Positions 1 to 10,320 of a DNA stretch of 64,000 nt are shown piece after piece. This DNA comes from Ilex aquifolium (lineage: Eukaryota > Streptophyta > Magnoliopsida > Aquifoliales > Aquifoliaceae), in contig OX637392.1 in the NCBI GenBank assembly GCA_951799425.1, positions 57,995,093 to 58,059,092 of the forward strand, given 5' to 3'. Positions within the stretch are counted from its first letter, which is position 1. Every line of letters begins with the position of its first letter. The notes under the pieces are model-generated. The model did not search any database, had not been told where the DNA came from, and saw only the letters and a list, made by a program, of their open reading frames with translations. A program made the position numbers and the translations under genes.

Positions 1-1060
1 CAGAATCCCCAGGAGGTCACCAGTGGGAGGCAACCGGAAAACCTTCATGATTTCGTCCCCATCGCTGAAGACGACCCACCTGCGGTGGATCCCCCCGCTA
101 ACAATGAACTAGACGCCCTTCGCCTGGTCAATCAACGCTTACTTCAACAAAATGAGGAGCTCTTGAAGCTCTTACAAGGTCCTCAGTAGACGCAGCCAGC
201 CCGGCGAGGCCCGAATGATCTTCCTCTTAGGGAACGACAATGCCTTGATCCCCTCAGGGAAGCGAACGAAGGAGGGGAAAGCAGTCAAGCACCCCAACAG
301 CCGCTTAGGAGGGGGATTAATGAAGAAGCACAAAGCCAGAACGAAAGGCTGGAGAGGAATGATTTCCTTCCTTTCCAACAGGAAAGAATGGAGCAATACT
401 GGGAGCACCGCTTCAAGGACATCCAACAAGAGCTCAGCCACATGAGAGAGGCAGTGAAGGTCAAAACTCCAGTAACAATGGATGCCTTGGTGCAACAAAC
501 TGAATCCCCATTCATTCCCGGGGTACTGCATTTCCCCCTTCCTCCGAAGTTCAGAGTACCTCAGATAGAGGTTTTCGATGGGACAAAGGATCCCGTGGAT
601 CACCTCAACACCTACAAAAACCAAATGGAGCTGCACGGGTACCAGGATCCTGTGCGGTGTAGGGCCTTCGCCATCACCCTAAAGGGGTCAGCCTTAGCAT
701 GGTTCAATAGGCTCCCCCCAGCTTCGATCTCTTCTTTCAAAGAACTCTCCATTTCCTTTGTGTCTCACTTCATCGGAGCTCGGATCTACAGGAAGCCGAG
801 CTATTATTTATTAAATATAAAGCAGAGGCCTGATGAGAACCTGCGATCTTATGTACAGAGGTTCAATTCAGAATCTCTGAAGGTAGATATCCCGAACGAA
901 AAGTTTGCCATTACTGCTTTCATTGCAGGATTAGGAGTGCAGTCAAAGGATTTAATGTTCTCTATATCGAAGAACCCTCAAGCAAGCATGGCTGAGGTGT
1001 TAGCCAAGGCAGAAAAGTACATAAACGGTGAAGAAGCACTCATTTCCAAGGTGGGGAGTG
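1..1060 (+). pseudogene. gag: Retrotransposon gag, N-terminal and capsid part (interrupted)
   Basis: Frame 1 is open from the first base except for a TAG at 187-189. An acidic and Gln-rich leader is followed by a coiled stretch with repeated Glu/Leu and then the plant retrotransposon gag domain (about 540-1040), recognisable from ALAWFNRLPPASI, FVSHFIGAR and LRSYVQRFNSE. Gag packages the element RNA into cytoplasmic particles. The frame ends at 1060 because a 2-kb element is inserted there; the same frame resumes at 3079 when the insert and one copy of its 12-bp flanking repeat are discounted. The true start codon is outside the window; the ATG at 388 is internal. Confidence 0.88.
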
Positions 1061-1367
1061 TGTAACACCCCGCATTTTCGTTCATATAGATATATAGATA
1101 TAACAAATAATGGTTGTAAAGATGTGGATAGGGGTATTGAAGTGTGTTTGAACTTTGTAAATTTGAAAAGTAAGGATTTAAAATGTTAATGAAAATCATA
1201 GTTGAAATTTAGTTTTAGTGAGTGAAAATATAAAATGTTAGGTCCTATAACTTGTATTAGATAGGTTTGGTGTATAAATATGTGTTGGAGAGGTTTGTGA
1301 TGGATTTGGTTAGTTTTGAAATGGATTGGAAATGGAAAACAAAAGAAATAGGCAAAACTGGGTAAAT

Positions 1368-1494
1368 GGTACCGGTACTGGGTACCGGTACCATACAGTA
1401 CCGGTACTGTGTACCGGTACTTCGACTCCAGAAGGTTTGGGGTACCGGTACTGAGTACCGGTACCATACAGTACCGGTACTGGGTACCGGTACC
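1368..1494. repeat. Palindrome-dense island built from GGTACC and ACCGGT
   Basis: A module of about 40 bp made of alternating GGTACCGGTACTG and CAGTACCGGTAC motifs occurs twice, at about 1368-1415 and 1441-1494, separated by a short unique spacer (ACTTCGACTCCAGAAGG). Each module is itself close to self-complementary, so the region can fold into several hairpins. It lies inside the insertion in gag. Confidence 0.85.
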
Positions 1495-2128
1495 ATTTAT
1501 CTGACGCCCGCCGAACAGTAAAAATCGGGATTTTGGTGTTTTAAAACACCCTTTTTAGCCTCATTTGCCCCATTTCTTCATCTCCCTCTTACCCTAACCC
1601 TCCTAGAAACCCTTAGAGAGAAAGAGAGAAAGATAAAACTCAAGATCAAATGGAAAGACAAAGGGTTCACAAGTGATCCAAGACTCAAACCCTAGGTTTC
1701 TTCAAGAGCATAAGGTAGGGGTTTTCTCTCACTCACTTACATTGAGGCTAGGGTATTTATATATGTATGTTTTGGCTATCAATGGTATATATATGCTATG
1801 GAATCATCATCTCTTAGGCTTTTTGGCAAATATTACATGATTTGAACAAAGCTAGGGTTTAATACCCATGAAATCTCTTCTCTAGTTTTAAAACCCTCCT
1901 TTTTGGAGAGTAATGTATTTCTTTCTTAAATGCTTTTCTTATTATGGATTTTCGAACCCCTAGTGTTTGTGTTGGGTTGAACAATGATGTTATTGTGATC
2001 TCATGTATTTTCTTTGTTGGTTGTAGAATTATTACATGATATATTTTGGGGGATTTTGGATAAAGGGTTGTAAATTGAAATCAATATTGGAATTGTAAGC
2101 TTGGTTGGATTGGTGGTGATGCACATGA

Positions 2129-2465
2129 GTGAGAGGTTCCTTGTAAGGATACTCACCCCTTCCCAAGAGGTTCCTTGTAAGGATGCATGGGAAGCAAAGA
2201 TGATCTAACGGGGGTGGAGGTTACCCTAAAGTATGCCACCTACCGAATGAATGGGGGGTGGAGGTTACCCTAAAGTATGCCACCTACCGAAAGAAGTGTG
2301 AGAGGTTCCTTGTAAGGATGCTCACCCCTTCCCAAGAGGTTCCTTGTAAGGATGCTTGGGAAGCAAAGATGATCTAACGGGGGTGGAGGTTACCCTAAAG
2401 TATGCCACCTACCGAATGAATGGGGGTGGAGGTTACCCTAAAGTATGCCACCTACCGGAGGAATT
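2129..2465. repeat. 169-bp tandem repeat, two copies, with internal sub-repeats
   Basis: The block starting GTGAGAGGTTCCTTG at 2129 recurs at 2298. Each copy contains two shorter direct repeats: one around GAGGTTCCTTGTAAGGATGC and one of about 43 bp around GGTGGAGGTTACCCTAAAG. The copies differ at a few positions. The block is noncoding as far as I can see and belongs to the insertion. Confidence 0.85.
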
Positions 2466-3078
2466 GTTGTAAATTGTTTATGGCAATTAATGGTGATTAT
2501 TTGTATGTGGTACTCGGTTATTCATTTAAGTAATGTTTTTACATAAACTTGAGATCCTTTTTAAATGTCACTGCTTTACTTCAAATGATGTATCTATGTT
2601 ATGTTAAAAATGAGACCGACTGTTTTAAATGCTTTTCTAAACCTTGTATGGGTTTGAGAGAATTTTTCTACAGAGCTTTGTGCTCACTCCCTACCGCTAA
2701 CATTTTTCAGATTACCTGTTTGAGGAGGACGCAAGGGTCGAGGAGCCCGCTACTTGGGAGACTCCACTTGACGGGAGTGTGGATCCCGAGGTGGATGCAT
2801 AGAGCGACCTCCCTTCCTTTTGTACTAGACTAGGACATTCTTTTGGAACATTGTGTAGTCTAGTTTCTTTTGTTTATTCCGCTGTGCTACTTTAAGTAAA
2901 TTTTTGAGATGTAATAGCCATAATTTGGGCTTATTCTTTTGGATTACTTTGTAAATATTTGTGGATGACAAATGGAGCCTCGTTTCTTGAGGAATTATAT
3001 TAGTGTTCTCATGATATGAATGTTTTAGAATGTAATGCCATCCAGGGTGTGTTTTGGGGTGTTACAAGGTGGGGAGTG

Positions 3079-4342
3079 CATCCTCACGGAAGGAGAAGGA
3101 AAAAGAAGAGAAGAAAAGGGACCGAAGTCCCAGGAAAGAAAAAGGGCGAGAAAGGTCTCCAAGGATGGATAAAGATCGCTCCCCGAAGAGAAGAGGTAAT
3201 GTTAGAGACCACTTGGGCCCCATGCAGCCTGAGCTACAGCCTAGATACGGACCTCAGCGATTCACCCCGCTCACCGCCGCTGTATCCCAAGTTCTGTATG
3301 AGGTCCAAAACGAGAAGTTCCTAAGGTGGCCACCTCGGATGAAGGCAGATCCAGCAAAGAGAGACCCCACAAAGTATTGTGACTACCACATGGATCATGG
3401 TCACTATACCGATGAATGCATTCAATTAAAGAAGGAGATCGAATTATTAATTCAGCGAGGACAATTGCGTCGCTTTGTGGCCCATGACAACCAGAATCGA
3501 GCTCTTCCACCGCCGCCACCTCAACAACAAGCACCTGCACCACATCAGCAGCCTCTAGGTGAGATCAGAGTAATATCTGGAGGATTTGCGGGAGGCGGAG
3601 AATCCAGCTCAGCCAGGAAAGCACACCTCCGACGAATCAGAGCCGAAGAAGCTCTCGAAGTGCATACTGTATCCAAAGCACCACGCTTAGACACAACTAT
3701 CACTTTTTCAGATTCTGATTTGGAGGGATGCCAATACCCTCATGCTGATCCATTGGTGGTAAGAGCCGTGGTAGCTAACAGAACCGTTCATCGAGTTCTG
3801 ATCGATAACGGGAGCTCGGCAGACATCATCTTTGCGCCTGCATTCGACAAAATGGATATTGGAAGGGAAAAGCTCAAACCTGTAAGTACTCACTTGCTAG
3901 GTTTCTCAGGAGAAAGGGTGCTCCCCCTGGGCTCAATCCAACTTGTGCTCACCCTAGGTGACCCGCCTTGCTAAGCCACCGCGACTGTAAAATTCCTAGT
4001 GGTTGATGCATCTTCTACATACAACATCCTTCTTGGAAGCCTTCCCTTAATTCTATGAGGGCAATCCCATCTGCCTATCACTTGGTCGTCAAATTTCCAA
4101 CAGAAAATGGAATCGGAGTGGTCCGGGGAGACCAGCGTGTAGCAAGAGAATGCTACATGGCGTCTGTGAAGATGAAAGAGGTTGAGAACATCCAATTGGA
4201 TGAACTCGACATGAGAGATGAGCTGGAAACTAGACCAATCCCGTTGGAAGAGCTAGAACCTATACAGCTAGATGAAGAGCCCGAGCACCTTGTTTATGTA
4301 GGATCAAAGCTGAGCAGAGAGATTAAGAAACTTCTCATCTAG
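3079..4342 (+). pseudogene. Gag C-terminus (nucleocapsid) and aspartic protease
   Basis: The gag frame resumes at 3079 with a basic Lys/Arg/Ser-Pro linker and a zinc-knuckle-like box (YCDYHMDHGHYTDECIQLK, about 3378-3435) that would bind element RNA. The retropepsin follows: LIDNGSSADIIF (about 3796-3832) holds the catalytic Asp in the DNGSSAD form frequent in this lineage. A TAA at 3972-3974 breaks the frame; homology continues to a frameshift near 4050, after which the linker to reverse transcriptase stays open to a TAG at about 4340. The protease would cleave the polyprotein in the particle. Confidence 0.85.
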
Positions 4343-5664
4343 TTTTTGAGGCAAAACATGGAGGTGTTTTCCTGGAAATAAGAAGACATGGAAGGTATTG
4401 AATCTTCGGTTATCATGTATAAGCTCAGCGTGAATTCGAGCTGCAAACCCATCAAACAAAAGAGGAGGAGTTTCGCCCCGGAGCGTAAAAAAGTCATTAA
4501 CGAAGAGGTCAACAAACTTCTACATGCCAAAGCCATTAGGGATGTGGATTGCCCAGTATGGCTAGCTAATGTTGTCCTCGTTAAGAAGACCAATGGCAAA
4601 TGGCGCCTTTGCATTGACTTCACTGACCTCAATAGGGCTTGCCCCAAGGACAGTTTCCCCTTACCTCGAATAGACTTGATTGTAGATGCCATTGTTGGTC
4701 ACGAGCTCCTCAGCTTCATGAACGCTTTCTCTGGGTATAATCAGATCAGAATGGACCCTAATGAACAGGAGAAGACCTCTTTCATAACCGAGCAAGGGAC
4801 GTATTGTTACCAGGTTATGCCTTTCGGGTTGAAGAATGCTGAAGCCACTTATCAGCGATTGGTGAATAAAATATTCCAGAAGCAGATCGGAACGACCATG
4901 GAAGTCTACATTGATGATATGTTGGTTAAATCACTGAAAGCAGAGCTCCATATCAAACATTTGGCGGAATCTTTCCAGGTCCTGAAGGAGTACAAGATGA
5001 AGCTCAATCCCGCCAAATGCACCTTTGGAGTCTCTGCTGGAAAGTTTCTGGGCTTCATAGTTAATAGTAGAGGAATAGAGGCGAACCCGGAGAAGGTGAA
5101 GGCAGTACTGAGCATGCAACCTCCGTCCAACACGAGGGAGGTGCAGTACCTAACAAGTAGAATAGCTGCCTTAAGCCGCTTCGTATCCAGATCAAGCGAC
5201 ACGTGTCAACCTTTCTTTCAAGTCTTAAAGAAGACCTTCCAGTGGGATGCCCAGTGTGATGAAGCGTTCAGAGCACTGAAAAATTACCTGAGCTCCCCAC
5301 CTACTTTAGTGAGCCCGGTGGAAGGTGAGGTCCTTACTCTCTATCTAGTTATGTCAGATTTCTCAACAAGCGCAGCGCTAGTAAGGAACCGCGACAGAGC
5401 TCCGCAACCAGTATATTACTGTAGCAGAGCTCTGAGGGGGGCAGATGAGAGATACCCAAAGATGGAGAAGCTCGTTTTAGCCTTAGTCACGACCGCCAGG
5501 AGGCTCAGGCCATATTTCCAAGCCCACACTATCGAGATCCCAACATATCAACCAATGAAGCAAGTATTAAGTAAACCAGAGACTTCGGGTAGCTGGTTAA
5601 GTAGGCCATTGAGCTCAGCGAGTTCGATATCAGGTATAAACCGAGAACAGCCATCAAAGGGCAA
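4343..5664 (+). pseudogene. pol: Reverse transcriptase and first RNase H
   Basis: Ty3-type RT runs from about 4460 to 4960: KWRLCIDFTDLNRACPKD, YQVMPFGLKNAEATYQRL and the catalytic YIDDMLVKS. The thumb (KCTFGVSAGKFLGF, then IEANPEKVKAV) is followed by the first RNase H-like domain at about 5240-5560 (YLVMSDFSTSAALVR, YPKMEKLVLALVTTARRLRP). In the Tat group this first RNase H is commonly degenerate, the second one being used. A frameshift near 5580-5600 switches the homology to the next frame. The enzyme would copy element RNA into cDNA in cytoplasmic particles; this copy is broken. Confidence 0.9.
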
Positions 5665-6150
5665 GTGCTGGCTAACTTCATTGCAGAATTCACAGCGGGG
5701 ACACCCATGAGGGCCACGCAGCTGGTACCTGACCTCCCCGCGTGGAAGCTCTATGTAGATGGAGCTGTCAACGCCCAGGGTAGTAGAGTTGGCTTAATTT
5801 TGACCTCCCCTGATGAAATAGATGTTGAATATGCATTAAGGTTTGGGTTTAAGGCCTCGAACAACGAGGCAGAATATGAGGCTGTCATAGCAGGTTTAAA
5901 CCTTGCTCACTCGATGGAAGCAGAACAGCTGGAGATCTGCAGTGACTCTCTATTCGTGGTGAAGCAGATAGAAGGGTCCTACGAGGCCAAGGGCGAGAAA
6001 ATGATCCTTTACCTCAGAAAGGTACAGGAATTGATCAGGAAATTTGTGCAAATCAAGATTATACATGTTCCCAAATCAGAGAACGCTTGAGCAGATGCGC
6101 TGGCAAGGTCGGTAACTGCTTCGCAGGAGAATTTAGATAGGTTAATACCA
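5665..6150 (+). pseudogene. Second (archaeal-type) RNase H of the Tat lineage
   Basis: An independent RNase H fold follows the first one: LYVDGAVNAQGSRVG (first catalytic Asp), NNEAEYEAVIAGL (Glu) and CSDSLFVVKQIEG (second Asp). The fourth acidic residue lies in the ADALARS motif just after an in-frame TGA at 6088-6090, so the nonsense change removes it. Gain of this extra RNase H is a known trait of the plant Tat clade and is the best single piece of evidence for the lineage. Confidence 0.87.
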
Positions 6151-6159
6151 GCAGAGCAG

Positions 6160-7458
6160 TTGGCGGAGCCATTAATAGGAGTGGATAAGGAGGAAGTTTT
6201 CCCAGTCCTTTCCCCACCTGTTTGGATGGACTCAATTAGGGAATATATTCATAATGGAACATTGCCAACAGACCCCAAGGAGGCTGCAAAGATAAGAGTA
6301 AGGTCAGCCAGATTTTCTATTGTACAAGGAAACTTATACAAGCGAGGATTTTCGATGTCTCTCCTCAGATGTATAGGAGATGAGGATGTCGATTACATTC
6401 TTAGGGAGATTCATGAAGTAATTTGCAGTTGCCATATCGGAGCTCGAACACTGGCGGGAAAAACCTTGAGGCAGGGATATTACTGGTCCACCATGCTAAA
6501 GGATGCCACCGACCTAGTTAAGAAGTGTAAGGCGTGTCAGATACATGCCAACATCTCTCATTGCCCACCAGAATTCCTAACCTCGGTGGTAAGCCCTTGG
6601 CCCTTTCAGCAATGGGGATTGGACATTCTTGGCCCTCTTCCCACCAGCATAGGACAGTGTAAGTTCGCCATAATTGGAGTGGATTATTTCACTAAATGGG
6701 TTGAGGTGGAGCCTCTGGCCACAATCACGGAGCAAAAGGTATAGAATTTCACTTGGAAGTCTATAGTCTGCAGATTTGGGGTACCTAGAGCAATCGTCTC
6801 TGATAATGGGAAACAATTTGACAACCCGAAATTCAAGAAGTTTTGTGCAGAGCTGGGGATAAAGAATTATTTCTCGGCCCCAGCCCATCCACAATCAAAT
6901 GGACAAGTAGAGGTGACTATCAGGACAATCAAAGCAGCCTTGAAGACCAAGCTCGAGTCTTTGAAGGGAAAATGGGTTGAGTATATCACAAAAGTGTTGT
7001 GGGCATACAGAACAACCCCTAGGACAACAACTCAAGAAACACCGTTTGCTTTGGCGTTCTGAACTGAAGCAGTGTCGCCTGTAGAGATAGGGATACCATC
7101 CCCTAGAACCGAGCTCGCGGATCCAGAGCATAATGATGAATCCCTCCTGCTGAGCCTCGACCTCTTAGACGAAAAAAGAGAGAGAGATCTGCAGCACATT
7201 CAGAGTTATCAGAGGAAAACCGCAAGATACTACGACAGGAAGGTAAAACATAGAAGCTTCAAGGTTGGAGACTTGGTGCTTAGGAGGCTTTTGCTTGCGA
7301 GAAAAGACCCCACGCATGGGAAGTTGGGGCCAAACTGAGAAGGCCCCTACGTCGTTTCAAGATTAATTAGGCCGGGAAACTATGAGTTACAAACAGAAGA
7401 AGGAAAGATCCTACCTCACTCTTGGAATGCCGAGCATCTTAAGAAGTTCTTTCAATAA
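6160..7458 (+). pseudogene. Retrotransposon integrase
   Basis: The HHCC zinc domain lies at about 6400-6545 (EIHEVICSCHIGARTLAG, then KKCKACQIHA). The catalytic core has its Asp in WGLDILGPLP (about 6613), its second Asp in VSDNGKQF (about 6796) and its Glu in PQSNGQVEV (about 6888). A C-terminal domain with KVGDLVLRR and the closing motif HSWNAEHLKKFFQ ends at TAA 7456-7458. Nonsense codons occur near 6743, 7060 and 7336. The enzyme would insert element cDNA into chromosomes; this copy is dead. Confidence 0.9.
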
Positions 7459-7559
7459 GTTTTCCTTGTAATAGAGTTACTTTCAATAAAAATAAGCAAG
7501 TTTTTTGATTCATTCTCATATGGTTTCCAAAAACAAAAAAACAAAAAATAAATATATAT

Positions 7560-8430
7560 GAGACGAGCTCTACATCTCAAGATAAGCTATTCAGCTTATA
7601 CAGAATGACACAAGCTCTACAGCTCAGGATAAACTCTTCAGCTTATGTATATAAAAAAAAAAGGGCGATGGGCTCCTCAGCTCATGAAGTACAGAACGAG
7701 CTCTACAGCTCCAGATGAGCTTTTCAGCTCATAGACAAACGATAAGCTCCTAAGCTTATAAAATTCAAGATGAGCTCTTCAGCTCATAAATAAATGATAA
7801 GCTCCTAAGCTTATAAAATTCAAGATGAGCTCTTCAGCTCATAAATGAACGATAAGTTCCTAAGCTTATAAAATTCAAGATGAGCTCTACAGCTCCAGAT
7901 GAGCTTTTCAGCTCATAGACAAACGATAAGCTCCTAAGCTTATAAAATTCAAGATGAGCTTTTCAGCTCATAGACAAACGATAAGCTCCTAAGCTTATAA
8001 AATTCAAGATGAGCTCTTTAGCTCATAAATAAACGATAAGCTCCTAAGCTTATAAAATTCAAGATGAGCTCTTCAGCTCATAAATGAACGATAAGCTCCT
8101 AAGCTTATAAAATTCAAGATGAACTCTTCAGCTCATAAATAAACGATAAGCTCATAAGCTTATAAAATTCAAGATGAGCTCTTCAGCTCATAAATAAATG
8201 ATAAGTTTCTAAGCTTATAAAATTCAAGATGAGCTCTTCAGCTCACAAATGAACGATAAGCTACTTAGCTTATAAAATTCAAGATGAGCTTCTAAGCTCA
8301 TTTGATAAGAAATGAGCTCTACAGCTCAAGACAGGCTCCTCAGCCTATTAACCTCAGGGTGAGCCCCTAAGTTCATATCATAAAAGATGGGCTCTTCAGC
8401 TCATAGAAAGGAAAAACGAGTTCCTCAGCT
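7560..8430. repeat. Satellite-like array (about 55-bp unit) in the 3' region of the Tat element
   Basis: Between the integrase stop and the antisense genes, a unit beginning GATAAGCTCCTAAGCTTATA and continuing with GATGAGCTCTTCAGCTCATA repeats about ten times between 7741 and 8290, at a basic period of 55 bp (7741, 7796, 7851, then 7925 after an expanded unit, and on to about 8255). Flanks at 7560-7740 and 8290-8430 hold more diverged copies of the GAGCTC..CAGCTC half. Each unit contains two small palindromes around AAGCTT and GAGCTC. Arrays in this position are known for Tat relatives and can seed genomic satellites. Confidence 0.87.
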
Positions 8431-8572
8431 CATATATGCACATACATGTTCAAAAAGAAAGATCTGATATTCAGGATTCGCGGATACAAGCATTCAGAAA
8501 GATGTAAAAGTTAAACGAAGTATGCCATTGTCATTAATCAGAAAGGGAGAGGAGTACAAGGAAGTAGAGTTC

Positions 8573-9648
8573 CTAGTTCTTTTTAAATTGCTGCTTCAGC
8601 TCGGCTACCTCTCCTCTCAGGCGAGCATTCTCTTCTTTTAGCTCGTCCCTTTCTTTCTCAGCCTCAGTAAGCGCCTTGAGAAGCTTCACACCAGCTGAGG
8701 TAAACAGGATAGTGGCAAGAGAAGACTTTGGCGAAGAAGAACCATCCCTCCTGCGTTTCTTTGAGGGCTAGCCAGCATCCTCCTCCTCGTCAGATTCAGA
8801 GGGGGAAGTCCAAGGGGAGTTTGGAAAAGAAGAAAACTCCCAAGCGGTTGCCTCAGCACCTAGCAAATAAAGGTTTTCCTGAGTCATCAGATCTAAAAAA
8901 TTCTTGGGCTCTACGAGCAGCAGCTCGTCAATATTCATCATCTCTGGCAAGTCCAGATCAGGAGGACCTGCACAACAAGAGTATAATAAGAATAAATCTT
9001 CGCAAAAAAAAAAAGGTCAAGAGATCTCAGCTTGAGCATACCAATACGAGAAAAGCTCTTCCATGATCATGGAATCTTAGTACGAGGACAGCGCAGCTCG
9101 GGAGACGGCTAAGACTTCCCAAAAGCAAAAAAGAAGCACTGAGACCACCTTTCAGGATTGGAAGGAAGGTCCATAACCAAAAAGGGTAAATTGAAGTGCC
9201 TCCAACGAAAGAAACTGAAACAGGGGACATTGTCTTCCTCGATCTCGAAAAAGTAAAGGAACTCGGCAACAGAGGGGAACCTACCATTGCCATACAGGCG
9301 CCAGAAGAGGAAAAAGCTGACCATAGCAGCCCATCCTCGAGGGGAAAGGCGAGAGGGGCACATGCCATAATGGGCAAGAACTCGCCCAATAGAAGGATGA
9401 ATGGGAAGGCGAAGTCCCATGTCCAATGCACCCTCAAAAAAACAAACTTCCCTTCTAGAAAGATAATTGCAAGGCTCGTCAGGAGTAGGAACTCGCAGAG
9501 GCAGATCAAGCTCAGGGAAGAATAGTTTTTTGATGACTACCAGATTAGAAGGCTTTAGTGTTGAAGGAGACAAGTAGCGACAATGCCACTTCCAGTCGAT
9601 TCCGAAAGAAGTGCGTTCCTTGAACAGAGAAGAAACGGGGGCAGCCAT
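8573..9648 (-). pseudogene. Antisense gene A of the Tat element (gypsy-type transposon domain plus coiled coil)
   Basis: The minus frame from ATG 9648 starts MAAPVSSLFKERT and contains the plant 'putative gypsy type transposon' domain, seen in REVCFFEGALDMGLRLPIHP and MCPSRLSPRGWAAMVSF. A likely intron runs from a GT near 9044 to an AG near 8970. The second exon is acidic, then basic (SKKRRRDGSSSP), and ends in a Leu/Glu-rich coiled coil (EENARLRGEVAELKQQF) with its stop at 8573-8575. An in-frame TAG interrupts it near 8768. Antisense genes here are known in Grande-like elements, but their function is unknown. Its domain order matches antisense gene B. Confidence 0.7.
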
Positions 9649-10320
9649 CAGGATTACGATGAAAACAGAAAGTAACCACGAAAATTCAAGAACAGACTTA
9701 GAAATATTTTGGCAAAAGAGAAAGAAACACAGGAGATATTAGGAGCCTTGAGGGAAATCGTAAGCTTTTAGGAAACCAAGAACCACACGAAAGGCAGAGT
9801 CGGCGGTCCTTTTGTTTTCCTAATTAATAAAGGTAGTTACGGTTTTGGAAAGCAGTTGGGTAAATGCGGGAAGGTGAATCAGCATAAGATAACCCCTCCC
9901 AATGCATTCAATACAATTGGAAATAAGTCTGACCCCACCCAAACAGAATGTTCCTCATACTTCTTTGAGTTGAGCTCAGCTCGGTTGGCAGCCTGGCATC
10001 TCCATAGCAAGTTTTTGAGACCTCCAGTTCCAAGAACCATGCTCACATCAGGGTGATGAGTTCCTTAGTTCATAAAAAGAACCCGGCAGCTCATAAAGTC
10101 CATAATTTTGCTTTAAGAAGGACTGAAGTACTTCTTAAAGCAATGGGGGCAAGAGGAACATAAAACAAAGGAAAACATAATTATGTTTCAAAGCCAGAAG
10201 TCACATCGCAAGCAATTCAAAACAAAAGTTCAGAAGTTGTCTTTCAAAGTTTGTATTTCAATGAACAAGTTTAAGATACAGGAAAGGTCAAATAAGAGTC
10301 ACATGAACACAAGGAAAACC
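9649..10320. other. Spacer between the two antisense gene relics
   Basis: The stretch contains several GAGCTC/CAGCTC motifs like those of the satellite array, but no frame or RNA structure I can support. It would serve as upstream region for antisense gene A and downstream region for antisense gene B. Confidence 0.5.

Larger units (their letters stand above)
1061..3066. mobile_element. 2006-bp insertion in gag with 11-bp terminal inverted repeats
   Basis: The insert begins TGTAACACCCC and ends GGGGTGTTACA, a perfect 11-bp inverted repeat. It is flanked by a perfect 12-bp direct repeat, AGGTGGGGAGTG, at 1049-1060 and 3067-3078. The gag frame is continuous once insert plus one repeat are discounted. 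I see no transposase or other coding domain; inside are a palindromic island (1368-1494) and a 169-bp tandem repeat (2129-2465). TG...CA ends and a TGTAACACCC start resemble plant gypsy LTRs, so a solo LTR was considered, but LTR elements duplicate 4-6 bp, not 12. A Mutator-like element (usually 8-11 bp) fits somewhat better. Class left open. Confidence 0.8.

Noticed and set aside
172..636. 154-codon minus-strand frame opposite gag
   Set aside because: It lies entirely over the gag coding frame and has no family resemblance; it is a frame shadow.
1061..3066. Solo gypsy LTR with a 5-bp target duplication
   Set aside because: The five bases on either side (GAGTG and AGGTG) do not match, whereas a 12-bp repeat does; the class was left open.
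7741..8290. Possible CRISPR-like array
   Set aside because: Repeats are contiguous tandem units without unique spacers, inside a plant retrotransposon.
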